From positions 1,240,001-1,304,000 of the forward strand of contig NZ_JBHTKA010000001.1 of NCBI RefSeq assembly GCF_042676245.1: DNA of 64,000 bases, written 5' to 3'. Positions 53,500 through 63,627 of the stretch are shown here, piece by piece (position 1 is the stretch's first letter; every line of letters begins with the position of its first letter). A program made the translations under genes and the position numbers. Under the pieces are notes generated by a model. It worked only from the letters and a program-made list of their open reading frames with translations, searched no databases and was not told the DNA's origin. This DNA is from Ohtaekwangia kribbensis. GTDB taxonomy: Bacteria > Bacteroidota > Bacteroidia > Cytophagales > Cyclobacteriaceae.

Positions 53500-53812
53500 T
53501 CAGAATAAATCTATACTCAAAACGTGATCACTACCCGACAACGAGCCATCACTGGTCGTGAGCCTGAACACATATACTCCGCGTTTAAGTTGGACACCGA
53601 AAGTGTAGGCGTGGCGGTTGATGCGAATGTAGCAGAAGGACCACTCACTTTCGTCCATGCGTAGGTAGTGGAGCGCCTTCCGGATCGGAAGCACTTCCGG
53701 TTAATGTAAATTGAAATTGTTCGGAGGAGCGGAACTGATCCGCTCCGGCATTAACCGTTGGCTTCATGTTATGGCCGCAGGACACTTGAGACAAAATGAG
53801 CTGGATGCCCAT
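53500..53812 (-). pseudogene. Decayed PKD-like surface protein gene
   Basis: Minus-strand remnant with three frames that join into one domain. Frame 1, from ATG 53812, has a signal-like start (GIQLILSQVSCG) then NAGADQFRSSEQFQFTLTGSASDPEG. After one lost base, frame 2 gives TTYAWTKVSGPSATFAS. After another, frame 3 gives GVYVFRLTTSDGSLSGSDHVLSI to a stop at 53500-53502. Together these are the NAGAD...GSASDP...YAWTKVSGPSA...YVFRLTTSD pattern of PKD-like repeats in Bacteroidota surface proteins. The frameshifts could also be sequencing errors. Confidence 0.75.
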
Positions 53813-54013
53813 CAGGCAGTAAAGGACAAGTTTTATATTTGTATAAGAGTTTTATAAGTTTTCTGACGCACCAACCTACCCTCATTGAAAGCCATACCTT
53901 CCGGTATATACAATAACAATTCACCACAACCATAACGGCTTCACAAAGAGGACTCCGCGAATACGTCCAGGTATATAAATTATTTCCAATAATCATTACG
54001 CAATTAAAAACTG

Positions 54014-54023
54014 TAAACGTTTA
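54014..54023. promoter_or_regulatory. Palindrome upstream of pncB
   Basis: TAAACGTTTA is a perfect 10-bp palindrome inside a longer imperfect one (TGTAAACGTTTAAACA), 113 bp before the pncB start. It has the AACGTT core seen in LacI-type operators. No regulator is evident. Confidence 0.3.
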
Positions 54024-54135
54024 AACAAGTAATTATAACCACTCAAATACCCCGGCAGATAATTGCAGGAAGTATACCGCATCGATATTAACCTTGCTAA
54101 CTTTACCGTATCCCCATTAACGAATCTGAAAGTCC

Positions 54136-55545
54136 ATGAAGAATTTTTCAATTACCGGCATCTATACCGATCTGTATCAACTCACGATGGCACAGGTATA
54201 TTTTCTTACCGGGAAGAGCCACCTTCACTGCTGCTTCGATTACTTCTTCCGCAAGTTACCCTTTGAAGGAGGCTACGCTGTATTTGCAGGACTGGAAAAT
54301 GTTATAGACTTGCTACAGGAGCTTCACTTTTCAAAAGATGATATCGACTATCTGAAAGATATAGGATTGAAAAGAGAATTTGCCGATAGCCTGGAACATT
54401 TCCGCTTTCGCGGAACTATATATGCCGTAAAAGAAGGCGAGATCGTTTTTCCCAACGAGCCCATTCTCCGTGTGGAAGGGAATATACTCGAAGCGCAGAT
54501 CATTGAGACTATGCTGCTGAACATCCTCAACTTTCAGTCGCTTATCGCCACCAAAGCAGCGCGTATGAAATCCGTAGCCGGCACAAAGACACTCATCGAT
54601 TTCGGATTAAGACGGGCACAAGGTACGGGTGGCTATCATGCCACGCGTGCAGCTATCATTGGAGGATTTGATTCTACGAGCAACGTTAAGGCTGCATGCG
54701 ATTTTGGTATACCCTGTGTAGGTACCATGGCACACTCATTCGTACAAAGTTATGATCAAGAACTCTCGGCCTTTCGCGATTTCGCCGCGAACCGTCCGGA
54801 GCACTGCGTTCTGCTGGTTGATACTTATGATACACTTCGCTCCGGAATCCCCAACGCGATCACGGTTGCCGGGGAGATGAAAGCACGCGGGCATCGGCTT
54901 CAAGGTATACGGCTCGATAGTGGAGATCTCTCCTATCTCTCGAAGCACGCGCGTAAGATGCTCGATGATGCAGGGCTACATGATGTTAAGATAACGGTGT
55001 CCAATCAACTTGATGAATGGGTAATTAAAAGTCTGCAAGATCAACATGCACCGATCGATATATTTGGTGTCGGTACAAGTCTCGTAACTGCGCCACCTGA
55101 TGCAGCACTGGATGGAGTATATAAACTTGCCTATGCAGATGGCAAACCAAGAATCAAATTATCCGAAAATCTGAAGAAGATCACACTCCCGGATAAGAAG
55201 CAGATATACCGTACGTACCTGAAAGATGAACATCATTTTGATGCGGATGTAATCTGTTTGCAAGACGAGAAAGCTCCCTCTGTCATGCATCATCCGTTCG
55301 AGCCGGATAAGTCGTTAAGTCTCACCGGGCGAAAACAGGAACCGCTACTGCATCTTGTTATGCAAAATGGTAAACGCGGCAATACACCGATTCCCCTAAA
55401 AGATATAGCACGCTATACGCAGAAGCGTCTTCGCATGTTGCCGGAAGAACACAAGCGGTTTCATTATCCGCATACCTATAAGGTCGGCATCAGCGAACAA
55501 CTGCGCCATGAACGTGATGAACTGAAACGACTACACAAGCCATGA
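54136..55545 (+). CDS. pncB: Nicotinate phosphoribosyltransferase
   Basis: 469 residues, full length. It makes nicotinate mononucleotide from nicotinate and PRPP. Landmarks: TDLYQLTMAQVYF at the start, FGLRRAQGTGGYHATRAA, the phospho-His region GTMAHSFVQSY, LLVDTYDT, IRLDSGDL and the late FGVGTSLVTAPPDAALDGVYKL loop. It overlaps pncA by ATGA, which supports a salvage operon from nicotinamide to NAD. Confidence 0.95.
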   Translation: MKNFSITGIYTDLYQLTMAQVYFLTGKSHLHCCFDYFFRKLPFEGGYAVFAGLENVIDLLQELHFSKDDIDYLKDIGLKREFADSLEHFRFRGTIYAVKEGEIVFPNEPILRVEGNILEAQIIETMLLNILNFQSLIATKAARMKSVAGTKTLIDFGLRRAQGTGGYHATRAAIIGGFDSTSNVKAACDFGIPCVGTMAHSFVQSYDQELSAFRDFAANRPEHCVLLVDTYDTLRSGIPNAITVAGEMKARGHRLQGIRLDSGDLSYLSKHARKMLDDAGLHDVKITVSNQLDEWVIKSLQDQHAPIDIFGVGTSLVTAPPDAALDGVYKLAYADGKPRIKLSENLKKITLPDKKQIYRTYLKDEHHFDADVICLQDEKAPSVMHHPFEPDKSLSLTGRKQEPLLHLVMQNGKRGNTPIPLKDIARYTQKRLRMLPEEHKRFHYPHTYKVGISEQLRHERDELKRLHKP

Positions 55546-56159
55546 ATGCACTGCTCATTGTTGATGTTCAAAATGATTTTATACCCGGAGGCGCTCTGCC
55601 TGTTCCACTGGGAGATGTCATTATACCGTTGATCAATTCGCTTCAACGAACTTTTGATCTGATCGTAGCAACACAAGACTGGCACCCGGTTCAACACAAA
55701 AGCTTTGCATCGAGTCATGCCGGTAAAAAACCGTTTGATATCATTACACTGCATGGTCAGGAGCAAGTGTTATGGCCCGACCACTGTGTACAGGGATCAA
55801 CCGGTGCTGCGTTTCATTCTGCACTCAGCATGAATAAGGTGGAAGCTATATTTCGAAAGGGAATGGACTTAGAGATTGACAGCTATAGCGGCTTCTACGA
55901 CAACGGTCATAAAAAATCAACAGGTCTTGCCGGATACCTTCGTGAGCATAAAGTACAGCGGATTTTCATTTGTGGTCTCGCTGCCGACTACTGTGTTTTT
56001 TACACCGCGAAAGATGCTCTGCAGGAAAATTTTGAGACCTATATTATTGAAGACGCAACCCGCGCCATCAATGTTGCTGACTTTGAAAATGCCAAAAGCA
56101 CTATACTTGCCGAAGGCGGACAGTTGATTGAAAGTAAATTTCTTCACAGACATCTCTGA
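55542..56159 (+). CDS. pncA: Nicotinamidase
   Basis: 205 residues. Catalytic Asp in LLIVDVQNDFIPGGAL, Lys in FRKGMD and Cys in CGLAADYCV. The metal-binding run is DWHPVQHKSF. WPDHCVQGSTGA is the usual substrate loop. The enzyme converts nicotinamide to nicotinate, which PncB then uses. It starts within the pncB stop (ATGA). A convergent gene lies 88 bp downstream. Confidence 0.95.
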   Translation: MNALLIVDVQNDFIPGGALPVPLGDVIIPLINSLQRTFDLIVATQDWHPVQHKSFASSHAGKKPFDIITLHGQEQVLWPDHCVQGSTGAAFHSALSMNKVEAIFRKGMDLEIDSYSGFYDNGHKKSTGLAGYLREHKVQRIFICGLAADYCVFYTAKDALQENFETYIIEDATRAINVADFENAKSTILAEGGQLIESKFLHRHL

Positions 56160-56247
56160 GACCTATTTCCCCTGTCAATCTTCAGCAAAAAAAGTGGGCA
56201 TAGCTACGTACACCCGCTTATCTTGAATACTATATATATCGAAAGCT

Positions 56248-56769
56248 TTACAGCACTTGCGACTTTCTGCGCTTGCTTCGAAGCATGAGCAATGTTACCA
56301 CAGCTGTTGCAATAACAGCCCCGACAGCAACTTTCCGTATAACACCCGGGCGGTTATATCTCCACTCAGCACTCCAACCGTGCTCTTTGAACAGATTGGG
56401 CACATGGCCGTGTCTCAAATCATCTAAAAGACCTTCCACAACGTTAACCCTATCCGCCATCAGAAGTGTTAGCCAGTGTGCAGAACTTCCTTCACTGAAT
56501 CGAAACGCATACCTGCGAAGGTGTCCACTCAACCCGGAAGGAGGCGAGGACGTACCAAACACTCTCGTGATACCTGGGCGCTCATTGGAGTGAAGAATTT
56601 CTTCACGAGGCATTTGCTGTTTGCTGCGTTCGTATGCCAGGCGCTGGTGATCAGCACCGGTATAATGTTTCATGGGATATGTAGGATTGTTGTTGGGGTC
56701 AGCATCAATACCCCATCCCTCAATCGTTTTACTTTTATCCGCCAGTAATGTATCTGCTAAATTCTCCAT
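56248..56769 (-). CDS. Membrane-anchored protein of unknown function
   Basis: 173 residues. The N-terminal part (EGWGIDADPNNNPTYPMKHYTGADH) is a recurrent Bacteroidota motif in uncharacterised proteins. A middle helical part (SEGSSAHWLTLLMADRVNVVEGLL) follows and one membrane helix ends the protein (about 144-162), with a basic tail. No catalytic motif. It is convergent with pncA and 40 bp after the dehydrogenase gene on the same strand, which may form an operon. Confidence 0.65.
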   Translation of the reverse strand: MENLADTLLADKSKTIEGWGIDADPNNNPTYPMKHYTGADHQRLAYERSKQQMPREEILHSNERPGITRVFGTSSPPSGLSGHLRRYAFRFSEGSSAHWLTLLMADRVNVVEGLLDDLRHGHVPNLFKEHGWSAEWRYNRPGVIRKVAVGAVIATAVVTLLMLRSKRRKSQVL

Positions 56770-56809
56770 AACTATATATCTAATACTATATATCTATATT
56801 TCAATTGAC

Positions 56810-57976
56810 TCAGGCTGCAACGGGTGCCTGGTTGGGTATAAGCATAGGCTTGATACAATTATCGCGTTTGGCAGAAAAGATATGATAAGCATCAGCCACC
56901 TCTTCCAATGGTACACGATGGGTAATGAGACCTTTGGGATTCAATCTTCCTGCCATAACATGTTCAATCAATCTCGGGAGCAATCGTTTCACGGAAGCCT
57001 GGTTAGCACGAATGGTGATACCTTTATTTACCACGTTGCCGATCGGCACTAAATTCCACGTAGGTCCATACACACCTACAATAGAAACTATACCGCCCTT
57101 CTTTACCGAATTGATCGCCCACTGTAAAGCAGTAGCCGATCCGGCCTGAAGCATTAATTTTCTTCCGGTGATGGTTTGCAGCGCACTGCCAGATGCCTCG
57201 CAACCAACAGCGTCAATACATACATCCGCTCCAAAAAAATCCGTTGTCTTTTTTATAAAGACTACCGGGTCATCCATATCCTTTACAAAATTATAGGCTT
57301 CACATTGTGCATATTGTTTTGCAAACTCCAACCGGTAATCAATATGATCAATGATTATTACTCTGCCGGCACCGAAGAGCCATGAACAACGGGCAGCCAT
57401 CAAACCGATAGGACCGGCACCAAACACAACTACCGTATCACCTTTTTGTATACCACCCATTTCCGCTGCCTGATACCCGGTAGGTGTCACATCGGTTAAC
57501 AATGCAGCATCATCCAGATCCATTCCCGGTGGTATAACGGTGGGACCTATATCTGCGTATGGTACACGAACATATTCGGCCTGGCCTCCATCGTATCCAC
57601 CCGCCGTATGAGAATATCCAAATATACCACCTACGGCTGTGGCTTCCGGATTGGACTCATGGCAGTTTCCATAGAGTTCCTGTTGACAGAACGGACATGT
57701 ACCACACGCTATATTAAACGGAACCAGCACATGATCGCCCACGTGAAGATTGGTTACTTCGGAGCCAAGCTCTACGACAACGCCAGTAAATTCATGACCG
57801 AACGTCATTCCTACTCGTGTATCCGGGACAAGTCCATGGTATAGATGTAAATCCGATCCACATATGCAGGAACGGGTAACGCGTACTATAGCATCACGCG
57901 GATGCAAAATTTCAGGATCGGGTCTATTGCGATCTGCACGGACTCTGTAGGGACCGCGATAATTCATTGCCAGCAT
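56810..57976 (-). CDS. Zinc-dependent alcohol dehydrogenase (formaldehyde dehydrogenase type)
   Basis: 388 residues. Zinc ligands in RSCICGSDLHLYHG, FGHEFTG, and the structural cluster CGTCPFCQQELYGNC. The Rossmann motif is VFGAGPIGLMAA, with Asp of IIIDH after strand 2, favouring NAD. The long QAEYVRVPYADIGP loop and ASQVGKHCA-like features match class III-like, glutathione-independent dehydrogenases. Substrate not certain. The divergent NmrA-like gene starts about 290 bp away. Confidence 0.88.
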   Translation of the reverse strand: MLAMNYRGPYRVRADRNRPDPEILHPRDAIVRVTRSCICGSDLHLYHGLVPDTRVGMTFGHEFTGVVVELGSEVTNLHVGDHVLVPFNIACGTCPFCQQELYGNCHESNPEATAVGGIFGYSHTAGGYDGGQAEYVRVPYADIGPTVIPPGMDLDDAALLTDVTPTGYQAAEMGGIQKGDTVVVFGAGPIGLMAARCSWLFGAGRVIIIDHIDYRLEFAKQYAQCEAYNFVKDMDDPVVFIKKTTDFFGADVCIDAVGCEASGSALQTITGRKLMLQAGSATALQWAINSVKKGGIVSIVGVYGPTWNLVPIGNVVNKGITIRANQASVKRLLPRLIEHVMAGRLNPKGLITHRVPLEEVADAYHIFSAKRDNCIKPMLIPNQAPVAA

Positions 57977-58269
57977 AGTAATTCATTTATAGTTTGCTCT
58001 TTATGCTGGTGCATGCCGTAAAAAATATGCCATTCACATGTAAAAATGAAAGGGATAACTTATGTAGACATTCGTGCAATAATCTTCTGCATGCTTCGGG
58101 GATGTGTCCTATTCCTTTCACTGATTTGCCCCATGTGGGAAAAATATATACCGAACACGCTACTATGAAACTCCTGCACGAATCACTTAGACTTTCTTTA
58201 TCAGCAGGAATAAAAATTGAAGTGAATTACTCTGAAAAGTATTTGTCATAATAATCGCATTTTAAACTA

Positions 58270-59157
58270 ATGCTTATGCATGTCATCTTGGGAGCCTCCG
58301 GACAAGTGGGATCAGCCGTAGTTAAAGCACTACTGAAAAGTGAACAGTCTGTTACAGCTGTTGTCAGAAATCCTGCCAAAACAAATGAATTAAGGCGCAA
58401 CGGTGTGCCTATTGCTCAGGCAGATTTGTTTGATGCAGCTGCTTTGCAGGAAGCCTTCCGAAATGTCGATACTGTTTTTCTCTTGACACCGGAAGATCCC
58501 GCATCGCAGGATGTTCTGCACGATGCAAAATCGATCGTACAAAATTACAGAGACGCGATACAGGCATCAGGCGTTAAAAAGCTAGTAGCTCTTTCTTCGC
58601 TCGGAGCACAACATGCATCCGGCACAGGCAATCTGGAAATGTCGTATATGCTGGAGCATGCCTTTCAGGGACTGGCAGTACAGCAGATTTTTATTCGCGC
58701 ACCCTATTACTATAGCAACTGGATGCTTTATCTATCTGCCGCACAGGAGCAAGGCATATTACCCACCTTCTTCCCGGCTGATCTGAAAATCTCCATGGGT
58801 GCACCGGCTGATGTAGCGGCCTTTATCGCCAGGGCTATAACGAACGCTATACCGGAACAAAAGAAACTATATGAACTTACCGGACCAGCCTATAGCAGTG
58901 CTGACGTAGCCTCTGCACTTGAAAATATACTTCATCATAAAGTATCCGCCCAAACTATACCTGCCGACCAATGGCATAACACACTCCTGCAGGCAGGCTT
59001 CTCCGAAAATGCAGCAGCCAACATGTCCAAAATGACGCAAGCTGTTATTGCCGGAATAACACGCCCCGAACAAAAAGAAAGTAAGCGCATACAACTTCCC
59101 ACTACCCTCGAAACATACTTTCAATCTGTATTGCAAGAGCCGGCATTAAACAAATGA
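58270..59157 (+). CDS. NmrA-like NAD(P)-binding protein
   Basis: 295 residues. Rossmann start VILGASGQVGSAVVKALL, and VVRNPAKTNELRRNG fits NADP preference. The active-site Tyr/Lys pair of classical short-chain enzymes is absent; the YSNWMLYLSAA region matches NmrA/YtfG-type atypical SDRs, which are redox sensors or quinone reductases. Start could be ATG 58270 or 58276. The 283 bp after it, before the next gene, are AT-rich with no clear gene. Confidence 0.85.
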   Translation: MLMHVILGASGQVGSAVVKALLKSEQSVTAVVRNPAKTNELRRNGVPIAQADLFDAAALQEAFRNVDTVFLLTPEDPASQDVLHDAKSIVQNYRDAIQASGVKKLVALSSLGAQHASGTGNLEMSYMLEHAFQGLAVQQIFIRAPYYYSNWMLYLSAAQEQGILPTFFPADLKISMGAPADVAAFIARAITNAIPEQKKLYELTGPAYSSADVASALENILHHKVSAQTIPADQWHNTLLQAGFSENAAANMSKMTQAVIAGITRPEQKESKRIQLPTTLETYFQSVLQEPALNK

Positions 59158-59439
59158 TGCCGATCGGTATTACTACGCATATATACTACTGCACAGGGTA
59201 AAGAATGATATACACTGTATATACTAAGTCCATAAAATTTCGCATAATTAAATTATGTTTAAACGCTATTAGGTTTTATAGTTATTGTAAGGAGTAACAC
59301 TTTTTATTACCAACGGTTATTTACCATCTGACGTAAAAAAATTGATGTTGCGTTATTAATTTCTACGGATTTCCACAAATAGGCTCACGTGTCTTCGTAA
59401 ATTTAGTGCAGTCAGACTGTTATCTAAATACCGAAACAT

Positions 59440-62400
59440 ATGCGAACCCTTACCACACTTGCTATAGCAGCATGGATGTTTGTGCATTTTGTTAGTGAAG
59501 ATCTGTTAGCACAGACACCTGGTCTTATTGTAAAACCTGCTGTAGCAGGAAAATCAGTACTGGATCCTAACCTCGATAATTATACTTCATCTGACAACGA
59601 AGGCTTTGTCAGCAATGATGAAGGCGAAAGCGAGATTCCATTCGTTCCTATAGTTCTGGTTAGTCCGGAGCCCACCAGCGATCTTGCTACGGGTCCCTCC
59701 TGCGGCTTTACCGATTTGGTGGATGATGCTACTTCCTATAGCGCAGCCTATACCTATATATCCGGCAGCAACTGGCTTTTCAGATTCAGGCTTGGCAACT
59801 ACGCTACCAATTCGAAAGGGTATAGCATCCTGCTCGACACCGATGGTTTGTTTGGTAATTCAGGAACACTTAAAGATCCAAACTATACCACGGGGAATCC
59901 CGGATTCGAAATTGAAATTATACTCGTTACCAATCACGGAGTACGATTGTATGATGCCGATGGCACTGCATCACCAACTTTGCGAACCACATTATCACAC
60001 GATGACTACAGTCAGAAGTCGGTAGCATTCACTACGAATTGCAGCAACCCGGATTACTTCTATGATTTTTATATACCGATCGCTACCATCACAACTTACT
60101 TTCCTTCGTTTAGTGCCTCAACTACAGTACGGATGGTTGCCAACACAGTTATCAGTACGCAGTCGGTATTGCAAGGTGGCCCCAGTGATATAGGAGGTAT
60201 AAATGATGGGACATACGCAGGCAATTATAGCAACGCATGGACAGCTGTTGTCAATGCCTCCGTTCCCACAGCGCCTTCTAATTTTAACAGTGGTTTTCCT
60301 GCGGTACGATCAGCTACACCCGTTGTAAACAGTCCATTGTCTGTTGGTGCTACTTCCGTAAGCGGTACATCTACTGAAGCCAACGGCACAGTTATAAATG
60401 TATATGTGAATGGCGTGTCAGTCGGTGCAACTACAGTTACGGGCGGCACGTGGACACTCTCCGGTATAGCAGCGTTAACATTGAGCGCTTCGGTAAAAGC
60501 CACCGCGACAGCTACAGGTAAATCGGTGAGTTATGATTCCAATGCAGTTACGGTCGGAGCAACGTGCAGTCTTGCTCCTCCTGCTGCTTCGTGTCAATCC
60601 AACAAAGGTATAGGAGGAAGCGGCCCAACCGGAGCGGCTGCCGGAACAACCATTGCCTTTTACGGACCTAATGTTCCCGGTACATTCTTCACATCCGTTA
60701 CAACAAACGCATCGAATACGTTTCTCTATAACTGTGCCGGTGGTACGACCAATTGTACCGGTGGCGGGCCCAACTGTATTACTTCCGGTATATATTGGAT
60801 AACAGCGCAGGAAAGTGGCAAATGTCAGTCGCCTAAAACAACAACAGTCTGTATCGGTACATCTGGTACAGCAACTACACCGGTAATCACTACGAACCCG
60901 ATCTTAGCAACTACAACAACCATTACCGGAACGGCCACTGCAGGTAATACCGTACTGCTACATATTAACGGTTATCTGCAAGCCAGTACTACGGCAACCG
61001 GAGGTAACTGGACTTTCTCGGGACTTACTTTAACCTTAGGACAATCTGTTTCAGTATATACCGTACAAACCGGTCAATGTATATCGTCCGCTGCAACACG
61101 AAGCGTTACCGAAACATCAACAGCTCCTGTTGTTAAAAGTCCAATCGTTACCGGTGCCACGAGTGTATCGGGCACCTCGGTAGAAGCTGCGGGCACAACG
61201 ATAACGCTATACAAAACCGGAGTATCGGCAGGAACAACTACAGTTGATGCCAATGGCAATTGGACAATCACCGGGCTATCACCTGCACTGGCTGGTGGCA
61301 ATCTGATAAAGGCAACGGCTACAGCAAGCGGAGAATCAGTAAGCGGATTCTCCAATGAAGTCACCGTTCAGTCACGCACGACCGCACCGGTTATTACCGG
61401 AACTTATCTGGAAGGAGCGCTCGCTGTAGGTGGTACATCTTCTGCATTGACAGGCTCAACCATTACACTATATATTGATGGTGTAGCGCTTGGAACGGGC
61501 GTAGTCGCAGCTGGGTTGTGGACAATTGTAACGCTCGTCACCGATCTATATCCCGGTGGGGTGCTCACTGCTACCGCTACCGAAACTGGCAACGCGGAAA
61601 GTCTTCCTTCGACATCGGTTACCGTCACATGTGCACTACCCTCGGGATCTTTAGGAATCAATATACTCACCGGCACTACATGCGTTAACACAAAAGCTTC
61701 CTTGCAAGTATTGTTATCCGAGAGCAACGTAATCTATACCTTGCGCAATTTTGCAAACACAAGTGATGCAGGTTCTTCTACCTTGGGTACCGGAGGAACA
61801 GTAACACTGCAGTCCTTTCGCATTACGGCTACGCAAACCTTTATTATCAAAGCTGTAAAGATTCCGAATACGGCTTGCAATTCATCACTCTCCACAATGG
61901 CAACGGTAACGGTAACACCACCCAGCAACACGACCGGTGTACTTAGTGGTGATTATTTCTGGACAGGATCATCTTCCAATAATTACTGGACCGATGATGC
62001 CAACTGGGTTAAGTGGAACGGAACAGCTTTCGAAACCGTAGGCGTCTCTCCCACAACAACTGATAATGTTGTGATCAAACCCATGGAAACGTGTATCACC
62101 AATCAACCGATCATTATTACATCTGCAACTGCTACAACACCAGCCGTAGCAAAAAATATTACGATCGCCTCCGGGGCAACATTATCATTGGAAAATACAC
62201 CTTCCGAAAGAGCCATAACATTAACGGGCAACTGGAGTAACTCCGGGACACTCGTTCCAAATCGTGGCACCATTAAGTTCAACGGAGGCACTACACAAAC
62301 TATATATAGTGCGAGTGGCAGTGAAACATTCAGTTCAATTATCATAGAAGGCAATAATACGGTGGTACAACCATTGGTCGATGTATCGTTAAACACCAAT

Positions 62401-63582
62401 GGTGTGTTGAATCTGAATGGTGGTGCTTTGAATCTGAATGGACGCAAAGTTACGGCCCTCAATCCAAGTGCTTCTGCAATTGTGAGAACATCACCGGGTT
62501 GTGTTATTTCGGAAAGTCAGAATGCGAATGGAGAATTGCGCTGGGCCATTGGCAACACCACGGCTACCAACTATGTATTTCCGATGGGCAATGCTTCGAA
62601 AGTATATATACCGGTTACCGTTAATCTCGCCTCCGGAAATGCAGGCACGCTGGGTGTTAATACATTGTTCGCCACACAAAGTTCACCTGCCGCCTGGCCA
62701 ACAGGATCGGAAGCTGTAACATCCGTAGCGACACCCGCGCAGGCATTGAGACGCTACTGGCATTTTTCAAGTACGCAGGCTGCCGGTACCTATACCGCTA
62801 CCGTTACCTTCAGCTTTGCCAATACGGAAGATCCGACTGCAGGGATAAGCGATATAACAACCAATGGTATAAAGATGCAGCGGTGGAACGGAACCAACGC
62901 CTGGAACGCAGCGCTGAGTGGACAGTCGTTTTCGAATACTTCGCCTACCCGTACCGTTGTAGTGCCGGACATTACACAATTCAGCTGGTGGTCGGGAGGA
63001 AACAATGGTCAGTCTCCGCTGCCGATCGAGCTGCTATATTTTAAAGGATACAATGATCATGACGAAAACGTTCTGGAGTGGGCTACGGCTACCGAAACCA
63101 ACAATTACTTCTTCTCCGTTGACCGCTCAAAAGATGGAATTAATTTTTATGCTTTAGATAGTATACCGGCTGCAGGTAACAGCACCACCAGAAAGGACTA
63201 TACGTTCCGGGACAGACGTCCATTACCAGGACTTAATTACTACCGGCTGAAACAAATCGATTTTGATTTAAAATATACCCATTCGAATATCGTACCTATA
63301 TTTTCGGATCGTGATGCATCTTTCAACTGCATCCTGTTTCCCAACCCAACACGGGGAGAGCTGCCCATTTTGTATATAACAGCCGACCGAAAACAAAACG
63401 TATCGATACATATATATGACAGTTTTGGTGTTCTGCGGTATACCGCATTGGTTGAAGTCTCTGAGAACAAGACTGACTATCCGTTAACGGGTTCACACTT
63501 TAAAGAACTTCCTCAGGGTATATATATACTACAGGTGAGCAACGGTGAGAATACAGTAAAACAGTCTATCGTGATCAACTAA
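59440..63582 (+). CDS. Large secreted adhesin-like protein with T9SS sorting domain
   Basis: 1380 residues. Signal peptide (about 1-24). Residues about 80-285 form a beta domain (GFTDLVDDATSYSAAYTYIS, YSILLDTDGLFGN). Four Ig-like repeats with VSGTS-x-T-x3-YxxGV and SxKATATATG patterns lie at about 291-375, 479-557, 561-645 and 647-729. A long beta region (about 740-1220) follows, then LPIELLYFKGYNDHDENVLEWATATETNN as in the 28296-29708 protein. The T9SS type A sorting domain begins near 1299 (FPNPTRGELPIL, QGIYILQVSNGENTVKQSIVIN). It should be exposed on the surface. Confidence 0.9.
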   Translation: MRTLTTLAIAAWMFVHFVSEDLLAQTPGLIVKPAVAGKSVLDPNLDNYTSSDNEGFVSNDEGESEIPFVPIVLVSPEPTSDLATGPSCGFTDLVDDATSYSAAYTYISGSNWLFRFRLGNYATNSKGYSILLDTDGLFGNSGTLKDPNYTTGNPGFEIEIILVTNHGVRLYDADGTASPTLRTTLSHDDYSQKSVAFTTNCSNPDYFYDFYIPIATITTYFPSFSASTTVRMVANTVISTQSVLQGGPSDIGGINDGTYAGNYSNAWTAVVNASVPTAPSNFNSGFPAVRSATPVVNSPLSVGATSVSGTSTEANGTVINVYVNGVSVGATTVTGGTWTLSGIAALTLSASVKATATATGKSVSYDSNAVTVGATCSLAPPAASCQSNKGIGGSGPTGAAAGTTIAFYGPNVPGTFFTSVTTNASNTFLYNCAGGTTNCTGGGPNCITSGIYWITAQESGKCQSPKTTTVCIGTSGTATTPVITTNPILATTTTITGTATAGNTVLLHINGYLQASTTATGGNWTFSGLTLTLGQSVSVYTVQTGQCISSAATRSVTETSTAPVVKSPIVTGATSVSGTSVEAAGTTITLYKTGVSAGTTTVDANGNWTITGLSPALAGGNLIKATATASGESVSGFSNEVTVQSRTTAPVITGTYLEGALAVGGTSSALTGSTITLYIDGVALGTGVVAAGLWTIVTLVTDLYPGGVLTATATETGNAESLPSTSVTVTCALPSGSLGINILTGTTCVNTKASLQVLLSESNVIYTLRNFANTSDAGSSTLGTGGTVTLQSFRITATQTFIIKAVKIPNTACNSSLSTMATVTVTPPSNTTGVLSGDYFWTGSSSNNYWTDDANWVKWNGTAFETVGVSPTTTDNVVIKPMETCITNQPIIITSATATTPAVAKNITIASGATLSLENTPSERAITLTGNWSNSGTLVPNRGTIKFNGGTTQTIYSASGSETFSSIIIEGNNTVVQPLVDVSLNTNGVLNLNGGALNLNGRKVTALNPSASAIVRTSPGCVISESQNANGELRWAIGNTTATNYVFPMGNASKVYIPVTVNLASGNAGTLGVNTLFATQSSPAAWPTGSEAVTSVATPAQALRRYWHFSSTQAAGTYTATVTFSFANTEDPTAGISDITTNGIKMQRWNGTNAWNAALSGQSFSNTSPTRTVVVPDITQFSWWSGGNNGQSPLPIELLYFKGYNDHDENVLEWATATETNNYFFSVDRSKDGINFYALDSIPAAGNSTTRKDYTFRDRRPLPGLNYYRLKQIDFDLKYTHSNIVPIFSDRDASFNCILFPNPTRGELPILYITADRKQNVSIHIYDSFGVLRYTALVEVSENKTDYPLTGSHFKELPQGIYILQVSNGENTVKQSIVIN

Positions 63583-63627
63583 CTGTACTGAAACCCATAC
63601 TTTGAAGTAAACATCTAATCATCTGCG

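Noticed and set aside
53769..53996. 75-residue minus-strand frame
   Set aside because: It overlaps the pseudogene start in another frame and shows no conserved motif.
57994..58251. 85-residue plus-strand frame before the NmrA-like gene
   Set aside because: It is Cys- and His-rich without a family match and sits where the divergent promoters should be.
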